Shown: positions 6,658-16,253, counted from the first letter of the stretch. The stretch is 36,891 nucleotides of DNA from UBA5972 sp964466385 (GCA_964466385.1 CAYXNM010000007.1:1-36891), one strand, 5' to 3'. A program made the numbers and translations. Notes: generated from the sequence alone by a model not told the origin.

Positions 6658-8658
6658 ATGTTCAAGAAGATCCTGATCGCAAATCGAGGAGAGATCGCCT
6701 GCCGTGTCATCAAGACCGCGCGCAAGATGGGAATCGCAACGGTTGCCGTTTATTCGGATGCCGACCGAAATGCGATGCATGTGGAGATGGCAGACGAGGC
6801 TATTCACATCGGTCCTTCGCCGGCGGCTGAAAGCTATATTGTCATTGACAAGATCCTTGATGCGGTACGCCAGTCCGGTGCCGAAGCGGTGCATCCGGGC
6901 TATGGGTTTTTGTCTGAAAACCGGCATTTTGCGGCGGCACTTGCGAAAATGAACGTCGCATTCATCGGCCCGCCCGATCGCGCGATTGAACTGATGGGCG
7001 ATAAGATCACCTCAAAGAAACTGGCCGCCGAGGCCGGGGTTTCCACCGTTCCGGGCACCATGGGCATTATCGAGGACGCGGACGAGGCCGCACGGATCGC
7101 GGTAGAAATCGGCTACCCCGTGATGATCAAAGCCAGCGCTGGCGGTGGTGGCAAAGGGATGCGGATCGCATGGAATGACGCCGAGGCACGCGAAGGCTTT
7201 CAAAGTTCGAAGAACGAGGCGGCCAGCAGTTTTGGCGATGACCGCATTTTCATCGAGAAATTCATAACCCAGCCCCGGCACATCGAAATTCAGGTGCTGG
7301 GGGACACGCACGGCAACTGCATTCACCTGAATGAACGGGAATGCTCGATCCAGCGACGCAACCAGAAAGTCATCGAGGAAGCCCCCAGCCCATTTCTGGA
7401 TGCCAAAACCCGCGCGGCCATGGGCCAACAGGCGGTCGAACTGGCAAAAGCTGTAGATTATTGCTCGGCCGGGACCGTCGAGTTCATCGTTGATAGCGAA
7501 CGCAACTTCTATTTCCTTGAAATGAACACCCGCCTTCAGGTGGAACACCCGGTGACCGAGCTGATCACCGGGATCGATCTGGTTGAACAGATGATCCGTG
7601 TGGCCAATGGTGAAAAACTGGCGTTGACGCAAAAAGACGTGGGGATCAACGGTTGGGCCGTTGAAAGCCGCCTTTATGCCGAGGATCCTTATCGCAGTTT
7701 CCTGCCCTCGATCGGACGGCTGACGCGGTACCGCCCGCCCGCGGAAATCGTGACCGACGCCAATGTTGTGCGCAATGATACAGGCGTATGCGAGGGCGGC
7801 GAGATCTCGATGTTTTACGACCCGATGATTGCAAAACTATGCACATGGGGTCAGGACCGGGACGCGGCCATAGCCGGAATGCGCGCCGCACTTGACAGTT
7901 TCGAGATCGAGGGCATCGGGCACAATATTCCCTTCCTGTCCGCCGTGATGGACCACCGGAAATTCACCAGCGGCACCATCACAACCGCCTTTATCGAGGA
8001 AGAATATCCCGAAGGATTCCAAGGTGTTGACCTTCCCCAGACCGATCTGAAAAAGCTGGCAGCCGCTGCCGCTGCCATGTACCGCGTTCAGGAAATTCGC
8101 GACGCGCGGATTTCGGGCCGGATGGACAACCATGAACGCGAAGTTGGCACGGATTGGGTGATTTCGGTCGGGGGGGACAGCTTTGCGGTCACAATTGACG
8201 CTGACAGGCAGGGCGCGACCGTGGGGTTTGAGGATGGAACCCAACATAGGGTCGCCTCGGACTGGGTTCCGGGTGTTGCGCTGGCGGTCATGGACGTGGA
8301 CGGCGACCCCCTGATTGCAAAGGTCGCGGCGGCGCCGGGGGGGTTCCGAATGCGCCATCGTGGGGCTGACCTGAAAGTCAGGGTTCAGACACCACGCCGG
8401 CATGAACTGTCAAAACACATGCTTGTAAAAGTGGCACCGGACACCTCGAACCTGCTGCTCTGCCCGATGCCGGGGCTTTTGGTATCGCTCAGCGTCAAAG
8501 AGGGTGACACGGTCGAGGAGGGACAGGCGCTATGCACGGTCGAAGCCATGAAGATGGAAAACGTCCTGAAAGCGGAAAAGAAAAGTGTCGTTGCGAAAGT
8601 AAACGCCGGGGCGGGCCAGTCGCTGGCGGTTGATGAAGTGATCATGGAGTTTGAGTGA
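6658..8658 (+). CDS. pccA: Propionyl-CoA carboxylase alpha subunit (biotin carboxylase + biotin carrier)
   Basis: 666 residues, the typical length, starting MFKKILIANRGEIACRVIKT with GAGGA upstream. Domains in order are the biotin carboxylase pre-ATP-grasp (1-115), the ATP-grasp (about 116-320, glycine-rich loop KASAGGGGKGMR), the biotin carboxylase C-terminal domain (about 335-445), the BT linker domain and the C-terminal biotin carrier with EAMKM (biotinyl lysine near residue 632). It carboxylates its own biotin with ATP and bicarbonate and hands the carboxyl group to PccB in the cytoplasmic alpha6beta6 complex. It is separated from pccB by three clear small genes and a terminator, so the subunit ratio may be set by read-through at 6547-6582. 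Acetyl-CoA carboxylase AccC is excluded because the carrier domain is fused. Confidence 0.97.
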   Translation: MFKKILIANRGEIACRVIKTARKMGIATVAVYSDADRNAMHVEMADEAIHIGPSPAAESYIVIDKILDAVRQSGAEAVHPGYGFLSENRHFAAALAKMNVAFIGPPDRAIELMGDKITSKKLAAEAGVSTVPGTMGIIEDADEAARIAVEIGYPVMIKASAGGGGKGMRIAWNDAEAREGFQSSKNEAASSFGDDRIFIEKFITQPRHIEIQVLGDTHGNCIHLNERECSIQRRNQKVIEEAPSPFLDAKTRAAMGQQAVELAKAVDYCSAGTVEFIVDSERNFYFLEMNTRLQVEHPVTELITGIDLVEQMIRVANGEKLALTQKDVGINGWAVESRLYAEDPYRSFLPSIGRLTRYRPPAEIVTDANVVRNDTGVCEGGEISMFYDPMIAKLCTWGQDRDAAIAGMRAALDSFEIEGIGHNIPFLSAVMDHRKFTSGTITTAFIEEEYPEGFQGVDLPQTDLKKLAAAAAAMYRVQEIRDARISGRMDNHEREVGTDWVISVGGDSFAVTIDADRQGATVGFEDGTQHRVASDWVPGVALAVMDVDGDPLIAKVAAAPGGFRMRHRGADLKVRVQTPRRHELSKHMLVKVAPDTSNLLLCPMPGLLVSLSVKEGDTVEEGQALCTVEAMKMENVLKAEKKSVVAKVNAGAGQSLAVDEVIMEFE

Positions 8659-8819
8659 ATTCAGATGCTTTTTTCGAAACACGAGGCGCACCATGCCCAC
8701 TTCCCCGCGGCGGCGGGGGAGGGCGTTAATCAACCCCTCAGGGAATCGGTTTAGTGCTTGTGGTCTTGATATTTCTCTGCGGGTCCGGGGCCCGTCAGGC
8801 ACGAAAGGCGCTGCGTTTC

Positions 8820-9716
8820 TTGGAGGTGATCCTTCATATCGGTGCACACCGCACCGCGACAAGTTCCCTTCAGGCCATGCTCCACCAGAACCGCAGTAAT
8901 TTGTCTAAAAATGGCGTGGCTTATTGGGGCCCGAAGGTCACCCGCGGCGGCGTGTTCGCGGGGCTTTTGCGCACACGTGGCGCGGACACGCCGATTGCGC
9001 GCGCATTGCAAGCGAAAAGTGTTGGACGGGTTGCCTTGCGACTGAAGAAACTGGACCAGCGCAGGCTGGACATGCTGGTCATCAGCGACGAGAATATATT
9101 GGGCTCCATGCGCAACAACCTGCGCGAAAACCTGCTTTACCCCGACCTTGAAAACCGGTTGGGCCGTTTCAACGCCGTGTTGGGGGAAAGTTGCCGCCGG
9201 GTTTGCATGGCGATACGACCTTACCACCATTACTGGGCTTCAACCCTGGCATTTTCCATTCCCGGCGGGCAAGCCGCACCCGATGCCCCCATGCTCAACC
9301 GTCTGGCAACGTCGGAGCGGACATGGCGGAATGTCGTGACCGACGTCGCGTTCGCCTTTCCCGATGCTGAGGTCCTTGTTTGGGAATTCGATCGCGTTGC
9401 AAACCGCCCTGACTGGCAGTTCGATCTTATCAGCGCCAGACGCGCCCGCCTGAACCACCGCCCCGAGCGGCGCAACCAGTCCCCAAACCGCGCGCAGCTT
9501 CGCTCGATCCTGACCGATCGCGGCGCGTTGCAGGAAGCCCGGACAATCGCCCCGGGCGAGGGTGCGTACATGCCATTCAGCGCAGACCAGATCGCGCAGA
9601 TGAAACGACAATACGAACAAGACGTCCGCTGGCTGCGCCGGGCGACTACGCGGCGGAACACAGGGGTGCGGCGTGAACCGTTCGGCGCGCGCTTGCAGGC
9701 AGGAGCATTGGGATGA
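8820..9716 (+). CDS. P-loop sulfotransferase-like protein between pccA and mcm
   Basis: The coding region opens at 8754, but the first family-like residues are EVILHIGAHRTATSSLQ, so TTG at 8820 is my preferred start (298 residues). GTG at 8754 or 8826 are alternatives, and the exact start is uncertain. The segment HIGAHRTATSSL resembles the 5'-phosphosulfate-binding loop of PAPS-dependent sulfotransferases (commonly HxGxxKTGTTSL). LVISDENILGSM near residue 80 and the IRPYHHYWAS segment resemble the central part of roseobacter proteins labelled sulfotransferase-like. No signal peptide is present. Its stop overlaps the mutase start (ATGA), so it is co-translated with mcm. The link to propionate metabolism is unexplained, and enzymatic activity is inferred from one motif only. 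Confidence 0.7.
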   Translation: MEVILHIGAHRTATSSLQAMLHQNRSNLSKNGVAYWGPKVTRGGVFAGLLRTRGADTPIARALQAKSVGRVALRLKKLDQRRLDMLVISDENILGSMRNNLRENLLYPDLENRLGRFNAVLGESCRRVCMAIRPYHHYWASTLAFSIPGGQAAPDAPMLNRLATSERTWRNVVTDVAFAFPDAEVLVWEFDRVANRPDWQFDLISARRARLNHRPERRNQSPNRAQLRSILTDRGALQEARTIAPGEGAYMPFSADQIAQMKRQYEQDVRWLRRATTRRNTGVRREPFGARLQAGALG

Positions 9717-11845
9717 CAAAAAAAGCGGAAGAATGGGCGCAACTGGCGTCAAAAGAACTGAAGGGCAAGCCCCTGGAAGATCTGAACTGGAAAACACCGG
9801 AAGGGATCGACGTCAAACCTGTTTACTCCGGTGATGACCTGAACGGCCTTGACCATCTTGACGGCATGCCTGGGATTGCCCCGTTCCTGCGCGGCCCACG
9901 TGCCACGATGTATACGGGCCGCCCCTGGACGATCCGCCAATATGCCGGGTTCTCGACCGCTGAAGAAAGCAATGCCTTTTATCGGCAGGGGCTGGCTGCG
10001 GGGCAAATGGGCGTCTCGGTCGCGTTCGATCTGGCGACTCATCGCGGGTATGACAGCGACCATCCGCGGGTGATTGGCGATGTCGGCAAGGCGGGCGTTG
10101 CGATTGACAGCGTCGAAGACATGAAAATTCTGTTTGAAGGGATTCCGCTCGACAAGATTTCAGTCTCAATGACGATGAACGGCGCGGTCATCCCGGTTCT
10201 GGCCAGTTTCATTGTCGCGGGCGAGGAACAGGGGGTTTCGCAGGATCTGTTATCGGGAACGATCCAGAACGACATTCTAAAGGAGTTCATGGTCCGGAAC
10301 ACTTATATCTATCCGCCAGAACCCTCGATGCGGATCGTTTCTGACATTATTGAATACACTTCGAATAAAATGCCGCGTTTCAATTCGATCTCGATTTCCG
10401 GCTATCACATGCAGGAAGCGGGGGCCAACCTTGTCCAGGAACTGGCCTTTACGCTGGCCGACGGGCGCGAATATGTGCGCGCCGCGATTGCGCGGGGGAT
10501 GGATGTCGATGCCTTTGCCGGGCGGCTGTCCTTTTTCTTCGCCATTGGCATGAATTTCTTCATGGAGGCCGCGAAACTGCGTGCCGCAAGGGTGCTCTGG
10601 GCGCGCATAATGGCCGAGTTTGAACCCAGGAAACCCCAAAGTTCGATGTTGCGCACCCATTGCCAGACCTCGGGCGTCAGCTTGCAGGAACAAGACCCCT
10701 ACAACAACGTCGTGCGCACCGCTTACGAGGCGATGAGCGCCGCTCTTGGGGGCACACAAAGCCTGCACACCAACAGTTTTGATGAAGCGATTGCCTTGCC
10801 AACCGACGCCTCAGCGCGGCTTGCGCGCAACACACAGCTCATCTTGCAAAACGAAACGGGCGTGACCCGGGTCGTCGATCCTTTGGCCGGGTCATACTAT
10901 GTGGAAAGCCTGACCAGCGAATTGGCGGATGCGGCGTGGAAGATTATCGAAGAAGTTGATGAATTGGGCGGCATGACCAAGGCCGTTGCCAGCGGCATGC
11001 CGAAACTCAGGATCGAGGAGGCGGCAGCCCGGCGGCAGGCTGCGGTTGATCGCGGCGACGAGGTCGTGGTCGGTGTCAATAAATACCGCCTCGATCAGGA
11101 GCCCCAAATAGAGGTTCGCGAGATCGACAATACCGCCGTCCGCGACGCCCAGATCGCACGCCTTGAACGCATCCGCGCAACACGCGATGGCGCTGCCTGT
11201 ACGTTGGCGCTGCGGGCACTGGCCGATGGCGCGGATTCCGGTCAGGGCAATCTTTTGGATCTTGCGATCAATGCCGCCCGCGCGCGGGCAACAGTAGGGG
11301 AGATTTCGGACGCCATGGAAAAAGCATTCGGGCGCCATCGCGCCGAAGTAAGAACACTCGCGGGTGTATACGGTGCGGCCTATGAAGGCGACGAAGACTT
11401 TGCCGCGATCCAGCAGGAGGTCGAGGATTTTGCCAAGTCCGAGGGCCGCCGCCCACGCATGCTGGTGGTCAAGATGGGTCAGGACGGGCATGACCGGGGT
11501 GCAAAAGTCATTGCAACGGCGTTTGCGGATATCGGATTTGACGTCGACGTCGGCCCGCTGTTTCAAACTCCGGAAGAGGCCGCGCAGGATGCGATCGACA
11601 ACGACGTTCACGTCATCGGAATCAGCAGTCAGGCCGCCGGTCACAAGACTTTGGCGCCCAAACTGATCGAGGCGTTGAAACTGGCGGATGCAGATGACAT
11701 TATCGTCATATGCGGCGGCGTCATTCCGCAGCAGGATTACGATTTCCTGATGGGAAAAGGCGTCAAAGCCATATTCGGACCGGGCACGAACATCCCGGAA
11801 GCCGCAAAAAACATCCTGTCGCTGATTCGTTCCGCGCGTGGTTGA
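9713..11845 (+). CDS. scpA: Methylmalonyl-CoA mutase, single large subunit
   Basis: 710 residues, starting MTKKAEEWAQLASKELKGKP, with the start overlapping the upstream stop. The N-terminal two-thirds is the TIM barrel that binds acyl-CoA (RGYDSDHPRV, GTIQNDILKEFMVRNTYIYP region). The C-terminal ~135 residues form the cobalamin-binding Rossmann domain with the base-off motif DGHDRG (axial His near residue 593) and the later GGVIP. It converts (R)-methylmalonyl-CoA to succinyl-CoA using adenosylcobalamin. Homodimeric single-chain forms of this size are normal in alphaproteobacteria. Methylmalonyl-CoA epimerase and the MeaB/ArgK chaperone, usually needed with it, are not in this window. Symbols mcm, bhbA and scpA are all in use for this gene. 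Confidence 0.97.
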   Translation: MTKKAEEWAQLASKELKGKPLEDLNWKTPEGIDVKPVYSGDDLNGLDHLDGMPGIAPFLRGPRATMYTGRPWTIRQYAGFSTAEESNAFYRQGLAAGQMGVSVAFDLATHRGYDSDHPRVIGDVGKAGVAIDSVEDMKILFEGIPLDKISVSMTMNGAVIPVLASFIVAGEEQGVSQDLLSGTIQNDILKEFMVRNTYIYPPEPSMRIVSDIIEYTSNKMPRFNSISISGYHMQEAGANLVQELAFTLADGREYVRAAIARGMDVDAFAGRLSFFFAIGMNFFMEAAKLRAARVLWARIMAEFEPRKPQSSMLRTHCQTSGVSLQEQDPYNNVVRTAYEAMSAALGGTQSLHTNSFDEAIALPTDASARLARNTQLILQNETGVTRVVDPLAGSYYVESLTSELADAAWKIIEEVDELGGMTKAVASGMPKLRIEEAAARRQAAVDRGDEVVVGVNKYRLDQEPQIEVREIDNTAVRDAQIARLERIRATRDGAACTLALRALADGADSGQGNLLDLAINAARARATVGEISDAMEKAFGRHRAEVRTLAGVYGAAYEGDEDFAAIQQEVEDFAKSEGRRPRMLVVKMGQDGHDRGAKVIATAFADIGFDVDVGPLFQTPEEAAQDAIDNDVHVIGISSQAAGHKTLAPKLIEALKLADADDIIVICGGVIPQQDYDFLMGKGVKAIFGPGTNIPEAAKNILSLIRSARG

Positions 11846-11868
11846 AACTTGTGGCTTCCGGTAAAAGG

Positions 11869-11885
11869 TTTAGTATTAAACTAAA
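11869..11885. promoter_or_regulatory. AT-rich inverted repeat between mcm and maeB
   Basis: TTTAGT (11869-11874) and ACTAAA (11880-11885) form a perfect 6-bp inverted repeat around ATTAA in an otherwise GC-rich region. The centre contains TATTAA (11874-11879), which could be a -10 element with TTGTGG (11849-11854) as a weak -35 at 19 bp. Its size suits a dimeric repressor operator for maeB/prpE. There is no U-tract, so a terminator is unlikely. Confidence 0.35.
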
Positions 11886-11912
11886 TGTATCAACCGAGGT
11901 AAAAAGGGTGCG

Positions 11913-14192
11913 ATGACCAAACGTACGAAGGACAATCTCCGTCAGGCGGCGCTCGATTACCACGCGTTTCCAAAACCCGGAAAACTTGAAATCCGCCCGA
12001 CCAAACCGATGGCAAACGGTCGTGACCTGTCGCGCGCCTACAGCCCCGGCGTGGCCGAGGCCAGCCTTGAAATCAAGAACGATCCGGCGGCGGCAACCCG
12101 GTATACGGCGCGGGGAAACCTTGTGGCCGTTGTCAGCAATGGCAGCGCCGTTCTGGGGCTGGGAAATATCGGCGCGCTTGCCTCCAAGCCGGTGATGGAA
12201 GGCAAGGCGGTCCTGTTCAAGAAATTCGCCAATATCGATTGTTTCGACATCGAACTGAACGAAGATGACCCGGAAAAGCTGGCGGATATTGTCACCGCAC
12301 TGGAACCGTCCTTTGGCGCGATCAACCTGGAGGACATCAAAGCCCCGGAATGTTTCGTGGTTGAGAAACTGTGCCGCGAACGCATGAACATCCCGGTCTT
12401 TCACGATGACCAGCATGGCACCGCCATCGTCGTCGGCGCGGCCGCAACGAACGCATTGCGCATTGCGGGCAAGGAATTCTCGGAAATCAAGGTTGTTTCC
12501 ACAGGGGGGGGCGCGGCCGGGATTGCCTGTCTCAACATGTTGCTGAAACTGGGCGTCAAGCGCCAGAACGTCTGGCTGTCGGACATTGCGGGACTGGTTT
12601 ATGAAGGCCGCACAGCGGAAATGACCCCGCAAAAGGCCGCTTTTGCGCACGCGACCGACAAACGCACGCTTGACGATGTCATCGACGGGGCCGACCTCTT
12701 TCTGGGCCTTTCGGCACCGGGTGTCCTGTCGCCGGAAAACGTGGCGAAGATGGCAAAACAGCCGATCATTTTCGCGCTGGCCAACCCCACGCCCGAAATC
12801 TTGCCCGACGCAGTCAAAGCCGTCCGAAAGGACGCCATCATTGCCACCGGGCGCTCGGATTTTCCCAATCAGGTCAATAACCTGCTCTGTTTTCCCTTCA
12901 TCTTTCGCGCTGCCCTTGATGTGGGGGCGACCGACATAAACGACGAAATGAAGCTTGCCTGTATCGACGGAATTGCAGAGCTTGCGCGAACGACCACAAG
13001 TGCCGAGGCAGCGGCGGCCTATCGTGGTGAGCAAATGAATTTCGGGCCCGAGTACCTCATCCCCAAACCGTTTGATCCGCGCCTGATCGGCATCGTCGCC
13101 GGCGCGGTCGCAAAGGCGGCCATAGAAAGCGGTGTGGCAACACGTCCAATCGCGGATCTGGGCGCCTACAGGGCCGATTTGGCGGGCTCGGTTTTCAAGT
13201 CCGCCATGATCATGCGTCCGGTTTTCGAGGCCGCGCGAAATTCAGGGCGACGTATCGTGTTTGCCGAGGGTGAGGACGAGCGTGTCCTGCGCGCAGCCAA
13301 CGCGATTGTCGAGGAGTCAACCGCGCGGCCGATCCTGATCGGACGGCCCGACGTCGTTTCCGGGCGCATCGAACGCTATGGGCTGAGCATTCGACAGGAT
13401 CGGGATTTCGACCTGGTCAACCCCGAACACGATGATCGTTTTCGCCAGTATTGGGGGACGTATCACGAGTTGATGGAACGGCGTGGGGTCACGCCCGATC
13501 TGGCCAAGGCCATCCTCAGAACGAATTCAACCGCGATTGGCGCGGTCATGGTTCAGCGCAAAGAGGCCGACAGCCTGATCTGCGGCACGTTTGGCCAGTA
13601 CCTGTGGCATCTCAACTACGTCAATCAGGTGTTGGGGACGGCTGACCTGCACCCTGTTGGCGCGCTCTCTCTCATGATTTTGGAGGACGGGCCGCTCTTT
13701 ATTTCCGATACCCACGTCAACCCCGAACCCACGCCGGAGCAAGTCGCCGAAACGGTGATCGCAGCGGCGCGGCACGTGCGCAGGTTTGGGGTCCGGCCCA
13801 AGATTGCGCTGTGTTCGCATTCGCAATTCGGAAACTTCGATTGTGCATCCGGGCGGGTGGCGCGCAGCGCCCTGGAACTGCTCGACGCCGAGAAGCAGGA
13901 TTTCGAATACGAAGGCGAAATGCACGCCGATGCCGCCCTGGACCAGGCCCTGCGCGACCGGATATTTCCGAACGCCCGGTTTCAGGGTGCCGCCAACGTT
14001 CTCATCTTTGCCAGCACGGACGCCGCATCGGGTGTTCGCAATATTCTGAAGATGAAAGCGCGTGGTCTTGAGGTCGGGCCGATCCTGATGGGTATGGGCA
14101 ATCGCGCGCATATCGTCACCCAATCCATCACCGCGCGTGGGCTGTTGAATATTTCAGCACTCGCCGGAACACCGGTTGCGAAATACGGCTGA
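11913..14192 (+). CDS. maeB: NADP-dependent malic enzyme with phosphotransacetylase-like C-terminal domain
   Basis: 759 residues, the usual size of the large bacterial malic enzyme. Residues ~1-430 are the malic enzyme part: RAYSPGVAEASLEI, the metal/substrate segment AINLEDIKAPECF, VFHDDQHGTA, and the nucleotide-binding VSTGGGAAGIACLNML. ATGRSDFPNQVNNLLCFP closes the catalytic domain. Residues ~440-759 form a phosphate acetyltransferase-like domain (MRPVFEAARNSGRRIVFAEG), which in this family is regulatory (acetyl-CoA sensing) rather than catalytic. It decarboxylates malate to pyruvate with NADP in the cytoplasm. Downstream of methylmalonyl-CoA mutase it would drain succinyl-CoA-derived malate into pyruvate. 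It starts 67 bp after mcm with GAGGTAAAAAGGG upstream. Confidence 0.95.
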   Translation: MTKRTKDNLRQAALDYHAFPKPGKLEIRPTKPMANGRDLSRAYSPGVAEASLEIKNDPAAATRYTARGNLVAVVSNGSAVLGLGNIGALASKPVMEGKAVLFKKFANIDCFDIELNEDDPEKLADIVTALEPSFGAINLEDIKAPECFVVEKLCRERMNIPVFHDDQHGTAIVVGAAATNALRIAGKEFSEIKVVSTGGGAAGIACLNMLLKLGVKRQNVWLSDIAGLVYEGRTAEMTPQKAAFAHATDKRTLDDVIDGADLFLGLSAPGVLSPENVAKMAKQPIIFALANPTPEILPDAVKAVRKDAIIATGRSDFPNQVNNLLCFPFIFRAALDVGATDINDEMKLACIDGIAELARTTTSAEAAAAYRGEQMNFGPEYLIPKPFDPRLIGIVAGAVAKAAIESGVATRPIADLGAYRADLAGSVFKSAMIMRPVFEAARNSGRRIVFAEGEDERVLRAANAIVEESTARPILIGRPDVVSGRIERYGLSIRQDRDFDLVNPEHDDRFRQYWGTYHELMERRGVTPDLAKAILRTNSTAIGAVMVQRKEADSLICGTFGQYLWHLNYVNQVLGTADLHPVGALSLMILEDGPLFISDTHVNPEPTPEQVAETVIAAARHVRRFGVRPKIALCSHSQFGNFDCASGRVARSALELLDAEKQDFEYEGEMHADAALDQALRDRIFPNARFQGAANVLIFASTDAASGVRNILKMKARGLEVGPILMGMGNRAHIVTQSITARGLLNISALAGTPVAKYG

Positions 14193-14228
14193 GAGACATG
14201 ACAAGAGACATTTTCGGGAGAGCACCAA

Positions 14229-16124
14229 ATGGGATATGCTGAGGTCTACGCAAACTGGAAAGACGATCCGGAGGCCTTCTGGCTGGAAGCCGCGGGTCAG
14301 ATCGACTGGGTAAAACCGCCCTCCCGGGCCCTGTTCGCCGACAATCCCCCTTTTTACGAGTGGTTTTCGGATGCCAGGGTCAACACCTGCCACAATGCCG
14401 TCGACCGCCATGTCGAGGCAGGCAATGGCGCGCGCGTAGCGTTGATCTATGACAGCCCGATCACCGGAACCAAGAGCAAGACGACATTCGCGGAACTAAA
14501 GGAAAAGGTGGCGAAACTCGCAGGGGCGCTTGCTGACAGAGGTGTCGTCAAGGGGGATCGCGTCCTCATCTACATGCCGATGGTGCCCGAGGCGGTCATC
14601 GCAATGCTGGCCTGCGCGCGTATCGGCGCCGTGCATTCGGTGGTATTCGGCGGATTCGCCGCAAACGAGCTTGCAACCCGGATCGATGATGCAACGCCAA
14701 AAGCCATCCTTGCGGCCTCCTGTGGGGTGGAACCGGGGCGCGTGGTCGAATACAAACCGCTTCTGGACGGCGCGATTGAAATGGCGAAGCACAAGCCGGA
14801 TTTCTGCGTTGTCCTGCAACGAGAAATGGCCCATGCCCCGCTGACCAACGGTCGCGACATTGACTGGCACGCGTTTCAGGAAAACGCCAGCCCGGCCCCT
14901 TGCGTGACCGTGAACGGGGATGACCCGGTCTATATCCTTTATACCTCGGGCACGACCGGGCAGCCCAAGGGCGTGATTCGCCCGACCGCGGGCCATTTGG
15001 TTGCGCTCAACTGGACCATGAAGAACATTTACGACATCAATCCGGGCGAGGTGTTCTGGGCGGCCTCCGACGTGGGCTGGGTCGTTGGCCACAGCTACAT
15101 CTGCTATGCGCCGCTGTTTCAGGGCTCCGCCACCGTCATTTTCGAAGGCAAGCCCGTGGGAACGCCGGATGCGGGAACGTTCTGGCGCGTCATCTCGGAA
15201 CACGGTGTCACCGCTCTGTTCACCGCGCCAACGGCGTTCAGGGCCATCAAGCGCGTGGACCCGCAGGGCGAATTGCTGAAAGCCTATGACCTGTCTTCGA
15301 TGCGCAATCTCTTTCTGGCCGGAGAACGCACCGATCCCGACACACTTCACTGGGCGGAAGACAAACTTGGCATTCCGGTGATCGATCACTGGTGGCAGAC
15401 GGAAACCGGCTGGGCGATTGCGGCCAATCCCATGGGAATTGAACATTTGCCGGTCAAAGTCGGATCGCCTTCCGTGGCGATGCCGGGGTATGATGTCCGA
15501 ATTCTTGACGAAGGCGGGCACGAAGTTCCCGTCGGTGAGCTTGGCGCAATCGTCGTGAAACTGCCCCTGCCGCCGGGCACGTTGCCGACGCTCTGGAACG
15601 CCGATGAACGGTACATTTCGTCGTATCTTTCGGCGTTTGACGGGTTTTATGAGACGGGTGATGCTGGCTATGTCGACGAAGACGGTTACCTTTACATCAT
15701 GGCGCGCACGGATGACGTGATCAACGTCGCCGGGCACCGGCTTTCCACCGGTGCAATGGAAGAGGTGCTGGCAGGCCATCCCGACGTCGCGGAATGCGCC
15801 GTGATCGGGGTGTCAGATGCCCTGAAGGGGCAGGCCCCCGTGGGGATGGTGTGTCTCAATGCCGGAACGGAAAAGGCCCACGGCGATGTCGTTCGCGAAT
15901 GCGTCACACTTGTGCGCGAGAAAATAGGGCCCGTCGCCGCTTTCAGACAGGCCTGCGTGGTCGAACGCTTGCCAAAGACGCGCTCGGGCAAGATCCTGCG
16001 CGGCACCATGGTCAGCATTGCCGACGACAAACCCTGGAAGATGCCGGCCACGATCGATGATCCGGCCATTCTCGACGAAATCGCCACAGCGCTTGGCCAA
16101 TTGGGATACCCGCGGGAAGGTTGA
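14229..16124 (+). CDS. prpE: Propionate-CoA ligase (propionyl-CoA synthetase)
   Basis: 631 residues starting MGYAEVYANWKDDPEAFWLE with GGGAGAGC upstream. It is an ANL-superfamily acyl-CoA synthetase: P-loop YTSGTTGQPKG, core motif HWWQTETGW, ETGDAGYVDEDGY, and the C-terminal catalytic lysine in TRSGK near residue 588. The N-terminus and VVGHSYICYAPL fit PrpE rather than acetyl-CoA synthetase (which is longer, about 650 residues). It activates propionate with ATP and CoA, feeding the carboxylase encoded upstream. It sits 36 bp after maeB on the same strand, probably in the same transcript, so the locus covers uptake product to pyruvate. The family is sometimes inhibited by lysine acylation at the catalytic Lys; this is family knowledge only. 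Confidence 0.93.
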   Translation: MGYAEVYANWKDDPEAFWLEAAGQIDWVKPPSRALFADNPPFYEWFSDARVNTCHNAVDRHVEAGNGARVALIYDSPITGTKSKTTFAELKEKVAKLAGALADRGVVKGDRVLIYMPMVPEAVIAMLACARIGAVHSVVFGGFAANELATRIDDATPKAILAASCGVEPGRVVEYKPLLDGAIEMAKHKPDFCVVLQREMAHAPLTNGRDIDWHAFQENASPAPCVTVNGDDPVYILYTSGTTGQPKGVIRPTAGHLVALNWTMKNIYDINPGEVFWAASDVGWVVGHSYICYAPLFQGSATVIFEGKPVGTPDAGTFWRVISEHGVTALFTAPTAFRAIKRVDPQGELLKAYDLSSMRNLFLAGERTDPDTLHWAEDKLGIPVIDHWWQTETGWAIAANPMGIEHLPVKVGSPSVAMPGYDVRILDEGGHEVPVGELGAIVVKLPLPPGTLPTLWNADERYISSYLSAFDGFYETGDAGYVDEDGYLYIMARTDDVINVAGHRLSTGAMEEVLAGHPDVAECAVIGVSDALKGQAPVGMVCLNAGTEKAHGDVVRECVTLVREKIGPVAAFRQACVVERLPKTRSGKILRGTMVSIADDKPWKMPATIDDPAILDEIATALGQLGYPREG

Positions 16125-16198
16125 CCCAGCATTTGTAGGCTTTTTTACCAGCATTGGCCAAATATTGGATGGCCGGGGTGATTTTGGTTTGCAAGGAA

Positions 16199-16215
16199 GT
16201 AACCTTTTGTTAACC
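16199..16215. promoter_or_regulatory. CtrA-box-like sequence upstream of the signalling cassette
   Basis: GTAA (16199-16202), a 7-base gap, then TTAACC (16210-16215) matches the CtrA consensus TTAA-N7-TTAAC with one mismatch. It lies about 40 bp before the start of the exported SUOX-fold gene. CtrA controls motility, gene transfer agents and c-di-GMP signalling in roseobacters, so a link to this cassette is plausible. The sequence is short and AT-rich enough to occur by chance. Confidence 0.3.
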
Positions 16216-16253
16216 ATGAATTCCACATGAAACTCAAACACGAAGGAGGGGCC

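Noticed and set aside
8703..8718. CCCCGC/GCGGGG hairpin after pccA as a terminator
   Set aside because: No U-tract follows and the next gene is closely coupled to mcm; it is at most an mRNA stem.
11763..13034. 423-codon minus-strand frame opposite maeB
   Set aside because: Shadow of maeB in a GC-rich genome; no domain, no ribosome site.
14496..15779. 427-codon minus-strand frame opposite prpE
   Set aside because: Shadow frame with Arg/His-rich composition; prpE is unambiguous.
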